A DNA stretch of 33,913 bases from Ferruginibacter sp. (GTDB lineage Bacteria > Bacteroidota > Bacteroidia > Chitinophagales > Chitinophagaceae), in NCBI GenBank assembly GCA_019638635.1, contig JAHBTM010000022.1, forward strand, positions 1 to 33,913, written 5' to 3'. The notes below the pieces were generated by a model, which was not told where the DNA came from, searched no databases, and saw only the letters and a program-made list of their open reading frames with translations. Below are positions 7,924 through 16,029 of this stretch, piece by piece (the first letter of the stretch is position 1; each line of letters opens with the position of its first letter). Made by a program: the position numbers and the translations under genes.

Positions 7924-10035
7924 ATGAAACTTTATCCTGCATCCACATTACAGCAACTTGAGTTTGATACCGTCAGAGACTGGTTAATAGGGTATTGCCG
8001 TACGGCCTATGCGAGAAAAAAAGCAGCGGCATTAAGAATTCATACACACCGGAAATGGATTGAACATGAATTAAAACAAGCGGCGGAGTTTAAACAGGTG
8101 CTCCACAGTGGATTTGTTTTTCCCAACCAGTTTACAGAAGATGTACAGCCGGTTATCCAGTTGTTGTCTATCAGCGGCGCCACCGTGCCCGAAGAACAAT
8201 GGATGCAGATACTGGCCTTGTCTTCTAATACAGAACAAATTTTCCGTTGGTTCAATGCAGAACGTGCAGATATGTATCCTGCGTTGTTTGAAGAATTGAA
8301 CGGCATCACATTCGATAAAAAGATTGCAGAGAAAATTTCTGAAGTGCTCGATGAGCACGGGCAGGTACGGGATCAGGCTAGTGAAGAATTAGCGTCAATA
8401 CGTATGAGTATCTACCGGAAACGCAATGAGTTGAGGAGGATGTTCGACGGGCTTTCATCACGATACAATAAATTGGGCTATTTGAGTGACATCGGTGAAA
8501 GCTTTCTGAACGGGCGACGTGTACTGGCCGTTGTTGCCGAATACAAACGGATGGTGAAGGGCGTATTGCATGGAGAGAGCGACAGCCGCAGAACGTCTTT
8601 TATTGAACCGGAGGAAACAACTTCTCTCAACAATGAATTGTTTTCATTGAGTTGGGATGAACGCAAAGAGATTCAGCGGTTACTAAAGAAGCTAACAGCT
8701 GAGTTGAGCGTATATGCAACACCGTTAGCAAATTGGCTCAAGCTGTGCGGCACGTATGATTTTATTCAGGCAAAAGCCAAACTGGCTATAGAATATCAGG
8801 GAACCGCCCCCGTTATTGAAGACCGGGCAGTGGTTGATTTGAAAGATGCACGGCATCCATTGTTGTTAAGAAAAAATGTATCACTGTCTAAACCGGTTAT
8901 CCCGCTAAACATCCGCCTCGATGAACAATCCCGTATACTCGTCATCAGCGGACCCAATGCCGGTGGTAAAACGGTAACCCTGAAAACCATCGGTTTGCTA
9001 CAATTGATGGTGCAAAGCGGATTACTGGTGCCGGTAGGGGTTGACAGTGTGATGGGCATCTTTAAACAGATTTTTATTCACATCGGCGATACGCAGAGCA
9101 TTGAGTTTGAGCTGAGCACGTATTCTGCGCAGTTGAAAAACATGAAGCATTTCACGGAACATGCCAACGGGAAAACCCTTTTCTTCATTGATGAATTAGG
9201 CTCCGGCAGCGACCCGGCATTAGGCGGAGCCTTTGCGGAAGTATTTCTGGAGGCCCTGATACAAATACATGCAATGGGCGTGGTGACCACACATTATCTG
9301 AATCTTAAAATCATGGCCAACCATGTGAAAGGAATTGTGAATGGCGCTATGCAATTTGATGAGAAAAAATTATTGCCGCTATATAAACTACAGGTAGGCC
9401 AACCCGGTAGTTCCTATACCTTTTCTATTGCAGAAAGAATTGGAATAGACCCGAGCCTGATTAAAAGGGCACGAGCACTTGCTGAAAAAGAACATATCCG
9501 TCTGGATCAGTTACTCAACCGCACCGAACAAGATTTGCAACGGATGGATAAGGAACGTGAACAATTACAACAACAGATTCGCGAAAATACTCGCCTCAAA
9601 GCTGAAATGGAAAAGTGGATAGCCCGTGAACAACATCAGCAGGAAATGGAGCGATTGAAACATCAAAATGCAATCTCATCAGATAGATTAGCTTATCTGA
9701 AAGATATGGAACGGAAATTGAAAGCAATGGTTGTGGAGTGGCGTCGTGCAGAAGATAAAACGAAAGCTGTGCAGATGATTCAAGCATTGTTGTTCGGCCA
9801 AAAAGAAAAGTTTGTGGTTGGTAAAAAGGAAAAGCATCTGAACGAAAAATTTATGGAAGTGGAAAAAACGTTGCACGCCGGTGATCTGGTGAAGCTGAAA
9901 TCGAGCCGTGTGGTGGGTACGTTAAAAGAAATTAAAGGAAAAAAAGCTATTGTACAGGTAGGGCAAATGCCCATGACGGTGGATATAAAAAATCTGGTGG
10001 TGGTGGTGGAAAGACAGAATAGTGCGGCAGTTTAA
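7924..10035 (+). CDS. mutS2: MutS2-family ATPase lacking the C-terminal Smr domain
   Basis: The protein has 703 aa. The N-terminal core and lever domains are followed by the ABC-type ATPase: Walker A GPNAGGKT (343-350), Walker B LFFIDELGSGSD (D423, E424) and the H-loop VVTTHYLNLK. A long charged coiled coil occupies about residues 515-610, and a small KOW-like beta segment (AGDLVKLKSSRVVGTLKEIK) about 655-695. MutS2 proteins usually have about 780 residues and end in an Smr endonuclease domain. Here the reading frame stops right after the KOW-like part, and the 54 bp before the next gene have no room for Smr. MutS2 acts on recombination intermediates or on collided ribosomes. Without Smr this copy would bind and remodel but not cut. 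The ndh gene follows. Confidence 0.93.
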   Translation: MKLYPASTLQQLEFDTVRDWLIGYCRTAYARKKAAALRIHTHRKWIEHELKQAAEFKQVLHSGFVFPNQFTEDVQPVIQLLSISGATVPEEQWMQILALSSNTEQIFRWFNAERADMYPALFEELNGITFDKKIAEKISEVLDEHGQVRDQASEELASIRMSIYRKRNELRRMFDGLSSRYNKLGYLSDIGESFLNGRRVLAVVAEYKRMVKGVLHGESDSRRTSFIEPEETTSLNNELFSLSWDERKEIQRLLKKLTAELSVYATPLANWLKLCGTYDFIQAKAKLAIEYQGTAPVIEDRAVVDLKDARHPLLLRKNVSLSKPVIPLNIRLDEQSRILVISGPNAGGKTVTLKTIGLLQLMVQSGLLVPVGVDSVMGIFKQIFIHIGDTQSIEFELSTYSAQLKNMKHFTEHANGKTLFFIDELGSGSDPALGGAFAEVFLEALIQIHAMGVVTTHYLNLKIMANHVKGIVNGAMQFDEKKLLPLYKLQVGQPGSSYTFSIAERIGIDPSLIKRARALAEKEHIRLDQLLNRTEQDLQRMDKEREQLQQQIRENTRLKAEMEKWIAREQHQQEMERLKHQNAISSDRLAYLKDMERKLKAMVVEWRRAEDKTKAVQMIQALLFGQKEKFVVGKKEKHLNEKFMEVEKTLHAGDLVKLKSSRVVGTLKEIKGKKAIVQVGQMPMTVDIKNLVVVVERQNSAAV

Positions 10036-10089
10036 CTGCATAGTATAAACCTCCCACACCTTTTTTACTCATTTGTTTAAAAATTATTT

Positions 10090-11358
10090 ATGAAAAAGCT
10101 GGTTATCATCGGGGGAGGATTTGCAGGAGTGAATCTGGCGAGAGCCTTACGTAAAACACCTGATGTAGATATTACACTGGTTGATAAGAACAACTATAAT
10201 TTTTTCCCTCCCTTGTTGTATCAGGTGGCCACGGGCTTTCTGGAACCCTCCAATATTAGTTATCCATTCCGGAAATTGTTTACCCATCAAAAGAACATCC
10301 GGTTTCGCATGGGTACACTGGAACGGATAGACGCGAATAACAACCGAGTGATTTTGTCGAATGGCGAGCTGGATTATGATTACCTCGTACTGGCAACCGG
10401 AACGGTGAGCAATGATTTTGGCATGGCGTCGATTCGCAAGAATGCCCTCCACATGAAAACCATTGACGATGCTATTGAAATTAGAAACACTATGTTACAA
10501 CGCATCGAAGAAGCCACACTCATTCCAGACCCGGAGGCCCGAAATCCTTACAAAACCATCGTCATTGCGGGTGGCGGCCCCACCGGTGTGGAGATAGCAG
10601 GTATGTTGGCTGAAATGCGGAAAAATGTATTTCATAAAGATTATCCTGAGTTTAAAGGAACAGCCATCAGGATTTGTTTAATTGATGCAGCTCCGGTATT
10701 GCTCACACCCATGAGTCAGAAAGCACAGCATTACACCAGGGAAACACTGACTAAAATGGGGGTGGAAGTGATGTTGAATGTACAAGTGAAAGACTACAAT
10801 AACGACAAAGTGATGCTGTCTGACGGAACCGTGATTGAAACTAAAATTCTCGTTTGGGCAGCAGGCGTTACATCTTCAATTTTCAATGGAATTCCCGAAT
10901 CCTCCATTGACCGTGGAAGGCGAATGCGTGTGAATCCTTTTCAACTGGTGGATGGAACCACGAACATCTTTGCCATTGGAGATACCTGTCTGATGTTGTC
11001 GGATCCCAAGTTCCCCAACGGGCATCCGCAAGTGGCACAGGTAGCTTTGCAACAAGGAAAGAATCTGGCACACAACCTGAAAGCGTTTTTCAAAAATCAA
11101 CCCATGAAGAAGCCCTTCCGCTATTACGACAAAGGCTCCATGGCCATTATTGGCAGGATGAAAGCCACCGCCGATATCCCCAAACCGAAATGGAATATGA
11201 CCGGATTTGCCGCATGGATGATGTGGTTATTTATCCACCTGTTCTTCCTCATCAGCTATAGAAACAGGGTGCTAACCATGTACAACTGGACAGTATCTTA
11301 CTTTACCAAAGATCAGGCACTGAGAATGATTATCCGGCCCAAGGAATCGCCGGAATAA
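10090..11358 (+). CDS. ndh: Type II NADH:quinone oxidoreductase (NDH-2)
   Basis: The protein has 422 aa. It starts with the FAD-binding Rossmann motif KLVIIGGGFAGVNLARAL, followed by the second dinucleotide (NADH) fold VIAGGGPTGVEIAGMLAEM at about residue 157 and the FAD-binding NIFAIGDTCL near residue 294. Substrate-domain text includes NNYNFFPPLLYQVATGFLEPS, where AT-rich quinone contacts are expected (only part quoted). The C-terminus (WMMWLFIHLFFLISY and following) is amphipathic and hydrophobic, matching the membrane-anchoring tail of NDH-2 enzymes. Reaction: NADH oxidation with reduction of the quinone pool, without proton pumping. It lies 54 bp after mutS2 on the same strand, and one base separates its stop from that of the convergent msrA paralogue. 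Confidence 0.92.
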   Translation: MKKLVIIGGGFAGVNLARALRKTPDVDITLVDKNNYNFFPPLLYQVATGFLEPSNISYPFRKLFTHQKNIRFRMGTLERIDANNNRVILSNGELDYDYLVLATGTVSNDFGMASIRKNALHMKTIDDAIEIRNTMLQRIEEATLIPDPEARNPYKTIVIAGGGPTGVEIAGMLAEMRKNVFHKDYPEFKGTAIRICLIDAAPVLLTPMSQKAQHYTRETLTKMGVEVMLNVQVKDYNNDKVMLSDGTVIETKILVWAAGVTSSIFNGIPESSIDRGRRMRVNPFQLVDGTTNIFAIGDTCLMLSDPKFPNGHPQVAQVALQQGKNLAHNLKAFFKNQPMKKPFRYYDKGSMAIIGRMKATADIPKPKWNMTGFAAWMMWLFIHLFFLISYRNRVLTMYNWTVSYFTKDQALRMIIRPKESPE

Positions 11359-11359
11359 T

Positions 11360-12001
11360 TTATTCCTTCAGTTTAGATTTAAATACTTTTCTGAATTTGT
11401 CAATCTTAGGCGTGATTACCGCCCGGCAATAGGGCGCGTTGGTGTTGTTTCTGTAATACGATTGATGATAATCTTCTGCAGGATAAAACCTCGAAGCTTT
11501 TGTAATTTCTGTTACTACCGGTTTGGCATAAACGCCGGATGTGTTTAATTCATTTTTATAATGTATCGCTTTAGATTGTTGTGATGCGTTGTGGTAGAAC
11601 ACAGCACTGCGGTATTGGGTGCCTACATCTGCTCCCTGGCGGTTGAGCGTTGTTGGGTCGTGGGTTTCCCAAAAAACTTCCAGCAGTTCATCGTAGGAAA
11701 TTATAGTAGTGTCGTAGATAATTTGAAGACACTCTGCATAACCGGTGGTGCCACTGCTCACGGTTTCGTACGTAGGGTTGGGAGTTTGGCCACCCATATA
11801 ACCGGAAGTAACTTTTACTACACCTTTCAGTTGTTCGAAGATGGCTTCTGTACACCAAAAACAACCGTTGGCCAACGTGGCGGTATCGGTATAAGTTAGT
11901 GTGGTTGTGTTTTGTACACCAATATCATTTTTGGATGACACCTGAGCACAGGAAGGCAAAATAAATAACAGCAGCAGGGTAGCGGAAACAATTGTTTTCA
12001 T
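11360..12001 (-). CDS. msrA: Peptide-methionine (S)-S-oxide reductase, exported lipoprotein
   Basis: The protein has 213 aa from the ATG at 11999-12001. The lipoprotein signal MKTIVSATLLLLFILPSC ends at Cys18, so the enzyme should sit on the periplasmic face of a membrane. The catalytic domain begins about residue 45 with NGCFWCTEAIFEQLKG and keeps GYMGGQTPNPTYETV, FWETHDPTTLNRQG and the C-terminal APYCRAVITPKIDKF. An in-frame ATG at 12016 would add five residues, but a perfect -7 box at 12018-12025 leaves it upstream of any plausible transcript start. It is clearly a paralogue of the cytoplasmic MsrA at 7283-7840. Together they give repair of oxidised methionine in two compartments. No MsrB is in the window. 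Confidence 0.94.
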   Translation of the reverse strand: MKTIVSATLLLLFILPSCAQVSSKNDIGVQNTTTLTYTDTATLANGCFWCTEAIFEQLKGVVKVTSGYMGGQTPNPTYETVSSGTTGYAECLQIIYDTTIISYDELLEVFWETHDPTTLNRQGADVGTQYRSAVFYHNASQQSKAIHYKNELNTSGVYAKPVVTEITKASRFYPAEDYHQSYYRNNTNAPYCRAVITPKIDKFRKVFKSKLKE

Positions 12002-12017
12002 GGAGACGTGTTTCATG

Positions 12018-12025
12018 CAAAGTTA
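12018..12025 (-). promoter_or_regulatory. -7 box of the lipoprotein msrA promoter
   Basis: The minus strand reads TAACTTTG, a perfect TAnnTTTG, 16 nt upstream of the ATG at 12001 but only 2 nt from the ATG at 12016. This decides for the shorter start. The -33 element is not clear. Confidence 0.5.
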
Positions 12026-12072
12026 ACAACACCCTGTGCAATGAAACCATCTGACTACCTTCTAAAATTAAC

Positions 12073-12420
12073 TTAAAATGAAGCGTTCAACTGTCGTTTA
12101 CCCTCTTCCGTCATACAATCAGCACTCCATGGTGGATCAAAAGTGATGTGCGTTTCCACTGTTTTACCCGGAGCATACTGCTGCACAGCGCGAGTAGCCA
12201 TCTCCTGAAGGGTGGCACCCATCGGACAATGAGGTGTGGTAAGCGTCATGGTGATATGGATGGTTTGGTCATCCGGCAACTGTATGTCGTAAATCAAACC
12301 CAGGTCTACTATATTAACCATCAATTCAGGATCAATGACGGAATAAAGCGTCTGCAGCATGTTGCATTTTTCCTTGTAATGTGGATCGGTTATTTCAAGC
12401 TCCATATGCAGGGATTTCAT
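12073..12420 (-). CDS. DUF59 (MIP18/PaaD-SufT-like) iron-sulfur cluster assembly factor
   Basis: The protein has 115 aa. Family marks are VIDPELMVNIVDLGLIYDI near residues 28-46, the TTPHCPMG motif with the conserved Cys65, and DPPWSADCMTEEGKRQL at the end, as in PaaD/SufT-type proteins. Such proteins help mature Fe-S proteins in the cytoplasm. It is the last gene of a five-gene operon headed by the Ric-like repair protein. Its ATG shares one base with the stop codon of the lipoprotein gene before it (TAATG), which points to translational coupling. In this setting it probably rebuilds clusters lost under nitrosative or oxidative stress. That role is inferred from context. Confidence 0.9.
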   Translation of the reverse strand: MKSLHMELEITDPHYKEKCNMLQTLYSVIDPELMVNIVDLGLIYDIQLPDDQTIHITMTLTTPHCPMGATLQEMATRAVQQYAPGKTVETHITFDPPWSADCMTEEGKRQLNASF

Positions 12421-12884
12421 TATTCAAAATACTGATGATACGTAGCCAGGTGATTCACCAATGCGGCTACGGAATCAATGCTGGCATCCGATGAGGAAAA
12501 TGTTTTCAGATGTTCCTGTACCGGTTTCAGGAAATGATGCAGTTGGTTATGTGCCTCGCCTTCCATCGTACATTGTTTGATGATTTCCTGAAATGCTTCG
12601 TTCAAAGGGGTAGACATAGCCTGTGGGGTGGATTTTGAATCCATTCCGTTTTTAATGATACCTACCATCTTTTTAATACCTTCTGTAGTTTCAACATTGG
12701 CTTTCCATTTTTGTCCGTTGTTTAATTGAACTACGGGAACAGCCTGGACAACTTCCGGTGTCGGTGTCGGGTGTTCATGTGCATGCGTTTCGTGTGTGTC
12801 ATTATTCACTGCAGTTTTTTCCTGTGGTTGACACGATGCGATGAAAAATGGTGTAAGCATAAACAAGATTGAAATACGTTTCAT
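12420..12884 (-). CDS. Small lipoprotein of unknown function with a His-rich N-terminus
   Basis: The protein has 154 aa. The signal MKRISILFMLTPFFIASC ends in a lipobox with Cys18. Right after the lipid anchor comes a flexible, His- and Pro-rich stretch (HETHAHEHPTPTPE, residues ~30-43) that could bind a metal or heme. The mature domain (about 55-154) is helical, with GQKWKANVETTEGIKKM at its start and a conserved-looking AHNQLHHFL near residue 110. I do not recognise a named family. It sits fourth in the operon, 9 bp after the 12-TM gene and overlapping the DUF59 gene by one base, so it is very likely a partner in the same stress response, perhaps with the membrane protein. Confidence 0.85.
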   Translation of the reverse strand: MKRISILFMLTPFFIASCQPQEKTAVNNDTHETHAHEHPTPTPEVVQAVPVVQLNNGQKWKANVETTEGIKKMVGIIKNGMDSKSTPQAMSTPLNEAFQEIIKQCTMEGEAHNQLHHFLKPVQEHLKTFSSSDASIDSVAALVNHLATYHQYFE

Positions 12885-12893
12885 GGTATTGTT

Positions 12894-14165
12894 TTATAAA
12901 GGTGATTGAATAAACTTTTCTTTAGTTGGAAGCATGATCATGCCGAGTAAATTGAGTAAGTAAATAGAAGCAACTCCTATCCAAACAACCATGGCAATTT
13001 GAATGATAGGGAGGTTCGACAAGGCAATCCCTGTCCCGAGCAATGCAATGGCGGCAATAAGCAATACAAGTTGTACGCTAACCCAGGAAGATTTATACAG
13101 ATGTTTCGGAAGTATTCCAGATGTGCCATTCAGTTGTTTTTTGTAATGTGTATTCCAAATCATGAACGGCAGGGTTTTGAATGTTTTCCCCAGAATGATT
13201 CCGGAAATAAATCCCATGAACAACAATGTTCCGTAAAGAACGGCTGGTGCGGTTCCCTGCACAAAATAAATGAACGGTATCGTGCACACGGCGACTAATA
13301 AACAGATGACTGAAACAAGTGTATGCATTACCGGTATATCCACTTTATTTCTTAGCCTTTTGCTTGCAGCGTCATAGAGGAACATCAGCCAACAGGCAAT
13401 ACCTGCCAGCATAATAACGGCATAGAGTATACTCCGAACCCCGGGTTCATTAAAGTATCCATCTAGCATAAATCCTGTAAGGGCAAGGTTTTGAAGAATG
13501 AACGCCCGGGTGAGTAAGTGTGTTTTGGTGGAATGGCCTACCACAAACATAGGAACCAATTTACTGCTGACACCCGTGATGAGTTGCACAAACCATCCAG
13601 CCAGACCGGCATGTGCATGTAGTTTAAGTATGTTTATATGATGCTGCGAAAAGAATGGGTTGTACAGGTGAATCGCCAGCAGGAGGCCGATGAGTACCGT
13701 AATTAGTAACCAGGTTACAGAGGAGGTGATGAACAAAGCATGAATGTTTTTGTTGAACGATCCATACGTTCCACATACCTGTATCCAGCAGGTTATAACC
13801 GAGATTGCAATCAGTGTGCCACCAGTAATCATCAACCATCCGGTGGTGAAATTCCTGAATGAAAATACCAACAATACCGTGCCGGTAGTTAAGGTGTACC
13901 AGGAGAAAATGCTGAGTGGATACATAAATAATTTTCGTTCACTCAATACCGGTAGTAACTGATACAATGCTCCGAAAATTACCATAGTGCCCCATCCCAA
14001 TGCAGCGGTATGTACCATAGAGAGCAGGTGCGGATTGAAATAGTGGCCCGTAAAAGCATCCGCACTCAGATACATCATGACGGTTAAAATTAAGAAGGCC
14101 AACGCACCCGTCAGATAAAACGGAAGTACATATTTTAAAGGAGTGGATGGTGCCGGCGAATACAT
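12894..14165 (-). CDS. 12-TM membrane protein resembling NnrS / heme-copper oxidase subunit I
   Basis: The protein has 423 aa and about 12 hydrophobic segments, with short loops. The N-terminal part holds PHLLSMVHTAALGWGTMVIFGALYQLLP (H46, H52; quoted for its motif order: H-x5-H then GW and FGA), which recalls the heme-binding helix of cbb3-type subunit I and of NnrS. Further His are at H142, H166, H175-H176, in LKLHAHAGLAGWF (H183, H185), H211 and H281. I do not see the Tyr-containing or three-His copper-site pattern of a true oxidase, so whether it reduces oxygen or NO cannot be told. Third gene of the operon, 10 bp from its upstream and 9 bp from its downstream neighbour. Context (Ric, DUF2249, Rrf2) suggests heme-dependent NO handling at the inner membrane. 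Confidence 0.75.
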   Translation of the reverse strand: MYSPAPSTPLKYVLPFYLTGALAFLILTVMMYLSADAFTGHYFNPHLLSMVHTAALGWGTMVIFGALYQLLPVLSERKLFMYPLSIFSWYTLTTGTVLLVFSFRNFTTGWLMITGGTLIAISVITCWIQVCGTYGSFNKNIHALFITSSVTWLLITVLIGLLLAIHLYNPFFSQHHINILKLHAHAGLAGWFVQLITGVSSKLVPMFVVGHSTKTHLLTRAFILQNLALTGFMLDGYFNEPGVRSILYAVIMLAGIACWLMFLYDAASKRLRNKVDIPVMHTLVSVICLLVAVCTIPFIYFVQGTAPAVLYGTLLFMGFISGIILGKTFKTLPFMIWNTHYKKQLNGTSGILPKHLYKSSWVSVQLVLLIAAIALLGTGIALSNLPIIQIAMVVWIGVASIYLLNLLGMIMLPTKEKFIQSPL

Positions 14166-14175
14166 TTGTACATGG

Positions 14176-15006
14176 TTATTTATGTTGAATTAAAAGTTGA
14201 ACATCTGTTTCGCTGTGCTGTACAATCATTACTATCAGGGGCGTGGTGTCCATGGCTTCCAGCAAATGAACAGGTATACGTTTATGTAATACATACAGCA
14301 CTTCCTCTCTTTGCATGTTTTGTACGGCTGCCAGAATCTGTTGCATGGGTAAGGGCATTTCAAGGTGCCGCACGTCCAGCGTTATTAATTTGTGGGCAGG
14401 TACCGCCATCAATGCTGATTGAAAAATATCACCTTTAACCATATTGTATTGCAGGTGTACTGTGGTTGTTTTACTGGCCGTTTCAGGTTTACGTATGTAG
14501 GTGTGAAATTCATACGGATGTATTGCTTCTGTGTAACAAACCCCTCTGTTGTTCTTTTCAAGCAAGGCAATGAGCGGTTCAGGCTTGAAAGAATTAATGA
14601 TACAAAGTGTTTGACCTACAGGCAATACTTCAAGTTGTAAAAGGATATTGGAAAGCGGGTCTTTTCCCTGCGACAGCTCTTCACGAACATCATATAGCGC
14701 TATGCTTTCCCGGTTTAGTTGTTTGTACCATTCTGGTATCGGTTCCATTTTTTCACTGGAAGATGTTGGTTGATTCATTTCAAATTCAAACCCCAGGGGT
14801 TCTAATGCCTTTTTAAAATCATTCAATGAGCATCCGCCAATTTTTGCGGCCTGTGCCAGATTTACCCTGGGCGCCATCCATTTTCGAAGGATTGGATTGT
14901 GCAATTTCCTGAAATGGGTTGAGATACCCGAAATAACCTCAACTGCATCTCGATGATGACGGAGTATCGTGCTCAGGCGTGTATCTGCAGAAATTTTCAT
15001 GCTCAT
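14176..15006 (-). CDS. DUF1858-DUF2249-DUF2249 protein
   Basis: The protein has 276 aa and appears soluble. Residues 1-75 look like a DUF1858 helical domain (ADTRLSTILRHH, then AAKIGGCSLNDFKKALEPLG with Cys59). Residues ~104-172 form a DUF2249 domain (LYDVREELSQGKDPLSNILL, then GQTLCIINSFKPEPLIALLE), and a second, more diverged DUF2249 follows at ~195-275 (LITLDVRHLEMPLPMQQILA). These domains are common beside Ric/hemerythrin, NnrS and NO reductase genes, but no biochemical role is established for them to my knowledge. Second gene of the operon, 11 bp after ric. An alternative ATG two codons later (14998-15000) would be equally acceptable. Confidence 0.85.
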   Translation of the reverse strand: MSMKISADTRLSTILRHHRDAVEVISGISTHFRKLHNPILRKWMAPRVNLAQAAKIGGCSLNDFKKALEPLGFEFEMNQPTSSSEKMEPIPEWYKQLNRESIALYDVREELSQGKDPLSNILLQLEVLPVGQTLCIINSFKPEPLIALLEKNNRGVCYTEAIHPYEFHTYIRKPETASKTTTVHLQYNMVKGDIFQSALMAVPAHKLITLDVRHLEMPLPMQQILAAVQNMQREEVLYVLHKRIPVHLLEAMDTTPLIVMIVQHSETDVQLLIQHK

Positions 15007-15017
15007 GGGTTGATCAT

Positions 15018-15959
15018 TTACTGTTTTATAAGTGCAGAAACTTTGGAAAACAAAATGTTATTCTCTAAGTGTATGTGCATGTGCAAATCATTTTCAAAAG
15101 CCTCCATTTTATTAAAGAGATATGCATAGCTGTTGCAGGCATCTTCCGGTAATGTGTAATGATTTGTGAGTTTTCTGAAATATTGCAGGTCCTCACCGGC
15201 CACTTCATGTTCACGTACCATGAGGTTTATAACTTTTTGAATGGCATGTGCATCTTCCGGTGAAGTGTTAGGTCCTTCACTTAGTAAATTCAATTCTTTG
15301 ATAGCCGGGAATAAAATTTCTTCTTCTTTTACTAAGTGTAATTGTAACTCCTCCAGAAAATGTCTGACTCCCTGCACCAGTCGTTTTAGCTCCGGGTGTT
15401 GATGTTCATGATGGGCTGCAACTTTTTCAGCGAGCGACATCAATATTGGAGATTGTTCCTTTACAAAACGGTGATGTGTTTCAACAATATAATCTGCCAA
15501 CAGGTTCGGCGACCACTTTGTCATGTCTTGTGCAGGATGTGTCACCACTTCGTCTACACGTTCGAGTGCTGCATTGATTTCTGCCTCTGAAATCCCGGCT
15601 GCTTCACCGGCCTCTTTCAATGTTTTGTTACCACCACAACAAAAATCAATCCCCATCTTTTTAAAAACTTCTGCCTTTCGGATATCTTTCGCTACCATTT
15701 CTCCTACGGTTTCAGCATGGCCTGCTTCCTGGTTTTTACTGATTCTGACGCGCCATGTATTTGGTCCTTCCTCCAGGTATTTCCAACTAAAAGTATTTCC
15801 TCTTTCACCCAATAACTGGTAATACAAAGGTTTGGGGTCGTGGTCGTTATTGATAACAAATCCTTCGCCGTTCTCCAGCGCATCAAAATGTTTGAAAATG
15901 GTTGGATGTTTGAGCTTGGGTTCAATTTGTGTTACGATCAATTCTTCAATGAGTATCAT
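15018..15959 (-). CDS. Di-iron Fe-S cluster repair protein (Ric/YtfE/ScdA type) with N-terminal DUF2249
   Basis: The protein has 313 aa. Residues 1-75 are a DUF2249 domain (DPKPLYYQLLGERGNTFSW). Residues ~82-138 are ScdA_N/DUF542, including MGIDFCCGG with C107 and C108. Residues ~148-313 are a hemerythrin-like di-iron domain with His/Glu ligands in VETHHRFV, LHLVKEEEILFP, MVREHEVAG and HMHIHLENN. Ric proteins restore Fe-S clusters damaged by NO or peroxide, by supplying iron or by removing NO. Standard Ric has about 220-245 aa, so the DUF2249 at the front is an extra domain. First gene of the operon. Its promoter (TTTG at 16021-16024, 21 nt, TATGATTT at 15992-15999) is covered by a palindrome shared with the rrf2/kinase region. 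Confidence 0.92.
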   Translation of the reverse strand: MILIEELIVTQIEPKLKHPTIFKHFDALENGEGFVINNDHDPKPLYYQLLGERGNTFSWKYLEEGPNTWRVRISKNQEAGHAETVGEMVAKDIRKAEVFKKMGIDFCCGGNKTLKEAGEAAGISEAEINAALERVDEVVTHPAQDMTKWSPNLLADYIVETHHRFVKEQSPILMSLAEKVAAHHEHQHPELKRLVQGVRHFLEELQLHLVKEEEILFPAIKELNLLSEGPNTSPEDAHAIQKVINLMVREHEVAGEDLQYFRKLTNHYTLPEDACNSYAYLFNKMEAFENDLHMHIHLENNILFSKVSALIKQ

Positions 15960-15991
15960 GTTTCTTTTTTTATGGGATTAAATAATGATTA

Positions 15992-16015
15992 AAATCATAC
16001 TAAAATGTCTTATTT
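15992..16015. promoter_or_regulatory. Candidate Rrf2 (NsrR-like) operator, copy 1
   Basis: Read toward ric: AAATAAGACA - TTTT - AGTATGATTT. The arms are inverted repeats matching at 7 of 10 positions. Both 10-bp arms recur base for base at 16503-16526, where the 4-bp centre is AAAA. Identical arms around a changed centre are what a dimeric regulator's site would leave. Length and layout resemble Rrf2-family sites. Which protein binds is inferred from the neighbouring rrf2 gene. Confidence 0.6.
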
Positions 16016-16024
16016 TATTTCAAA
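15992..16024 (-). promoter_or_regulatory. Promoter of the ric operon
   Basis: On the minus strand TTTG (16021-16024), a 21-nt spacer and TATGATTT (15992-15999). The -7 box keeps TA and TT of TAnnTTTG but is weak, as expected of a regulated promoter. The candidate Rrf2 operator covers the -7 box and most of the spacer. Confidence 0.45.
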
Positions 16025-16029
16025 AAAAA

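Noticed and set aside
10036-10089. Remains of an Smr domain after mutS2
   Set aside because: Only 54 bp, with stops in all frames and no Smr-like motif.
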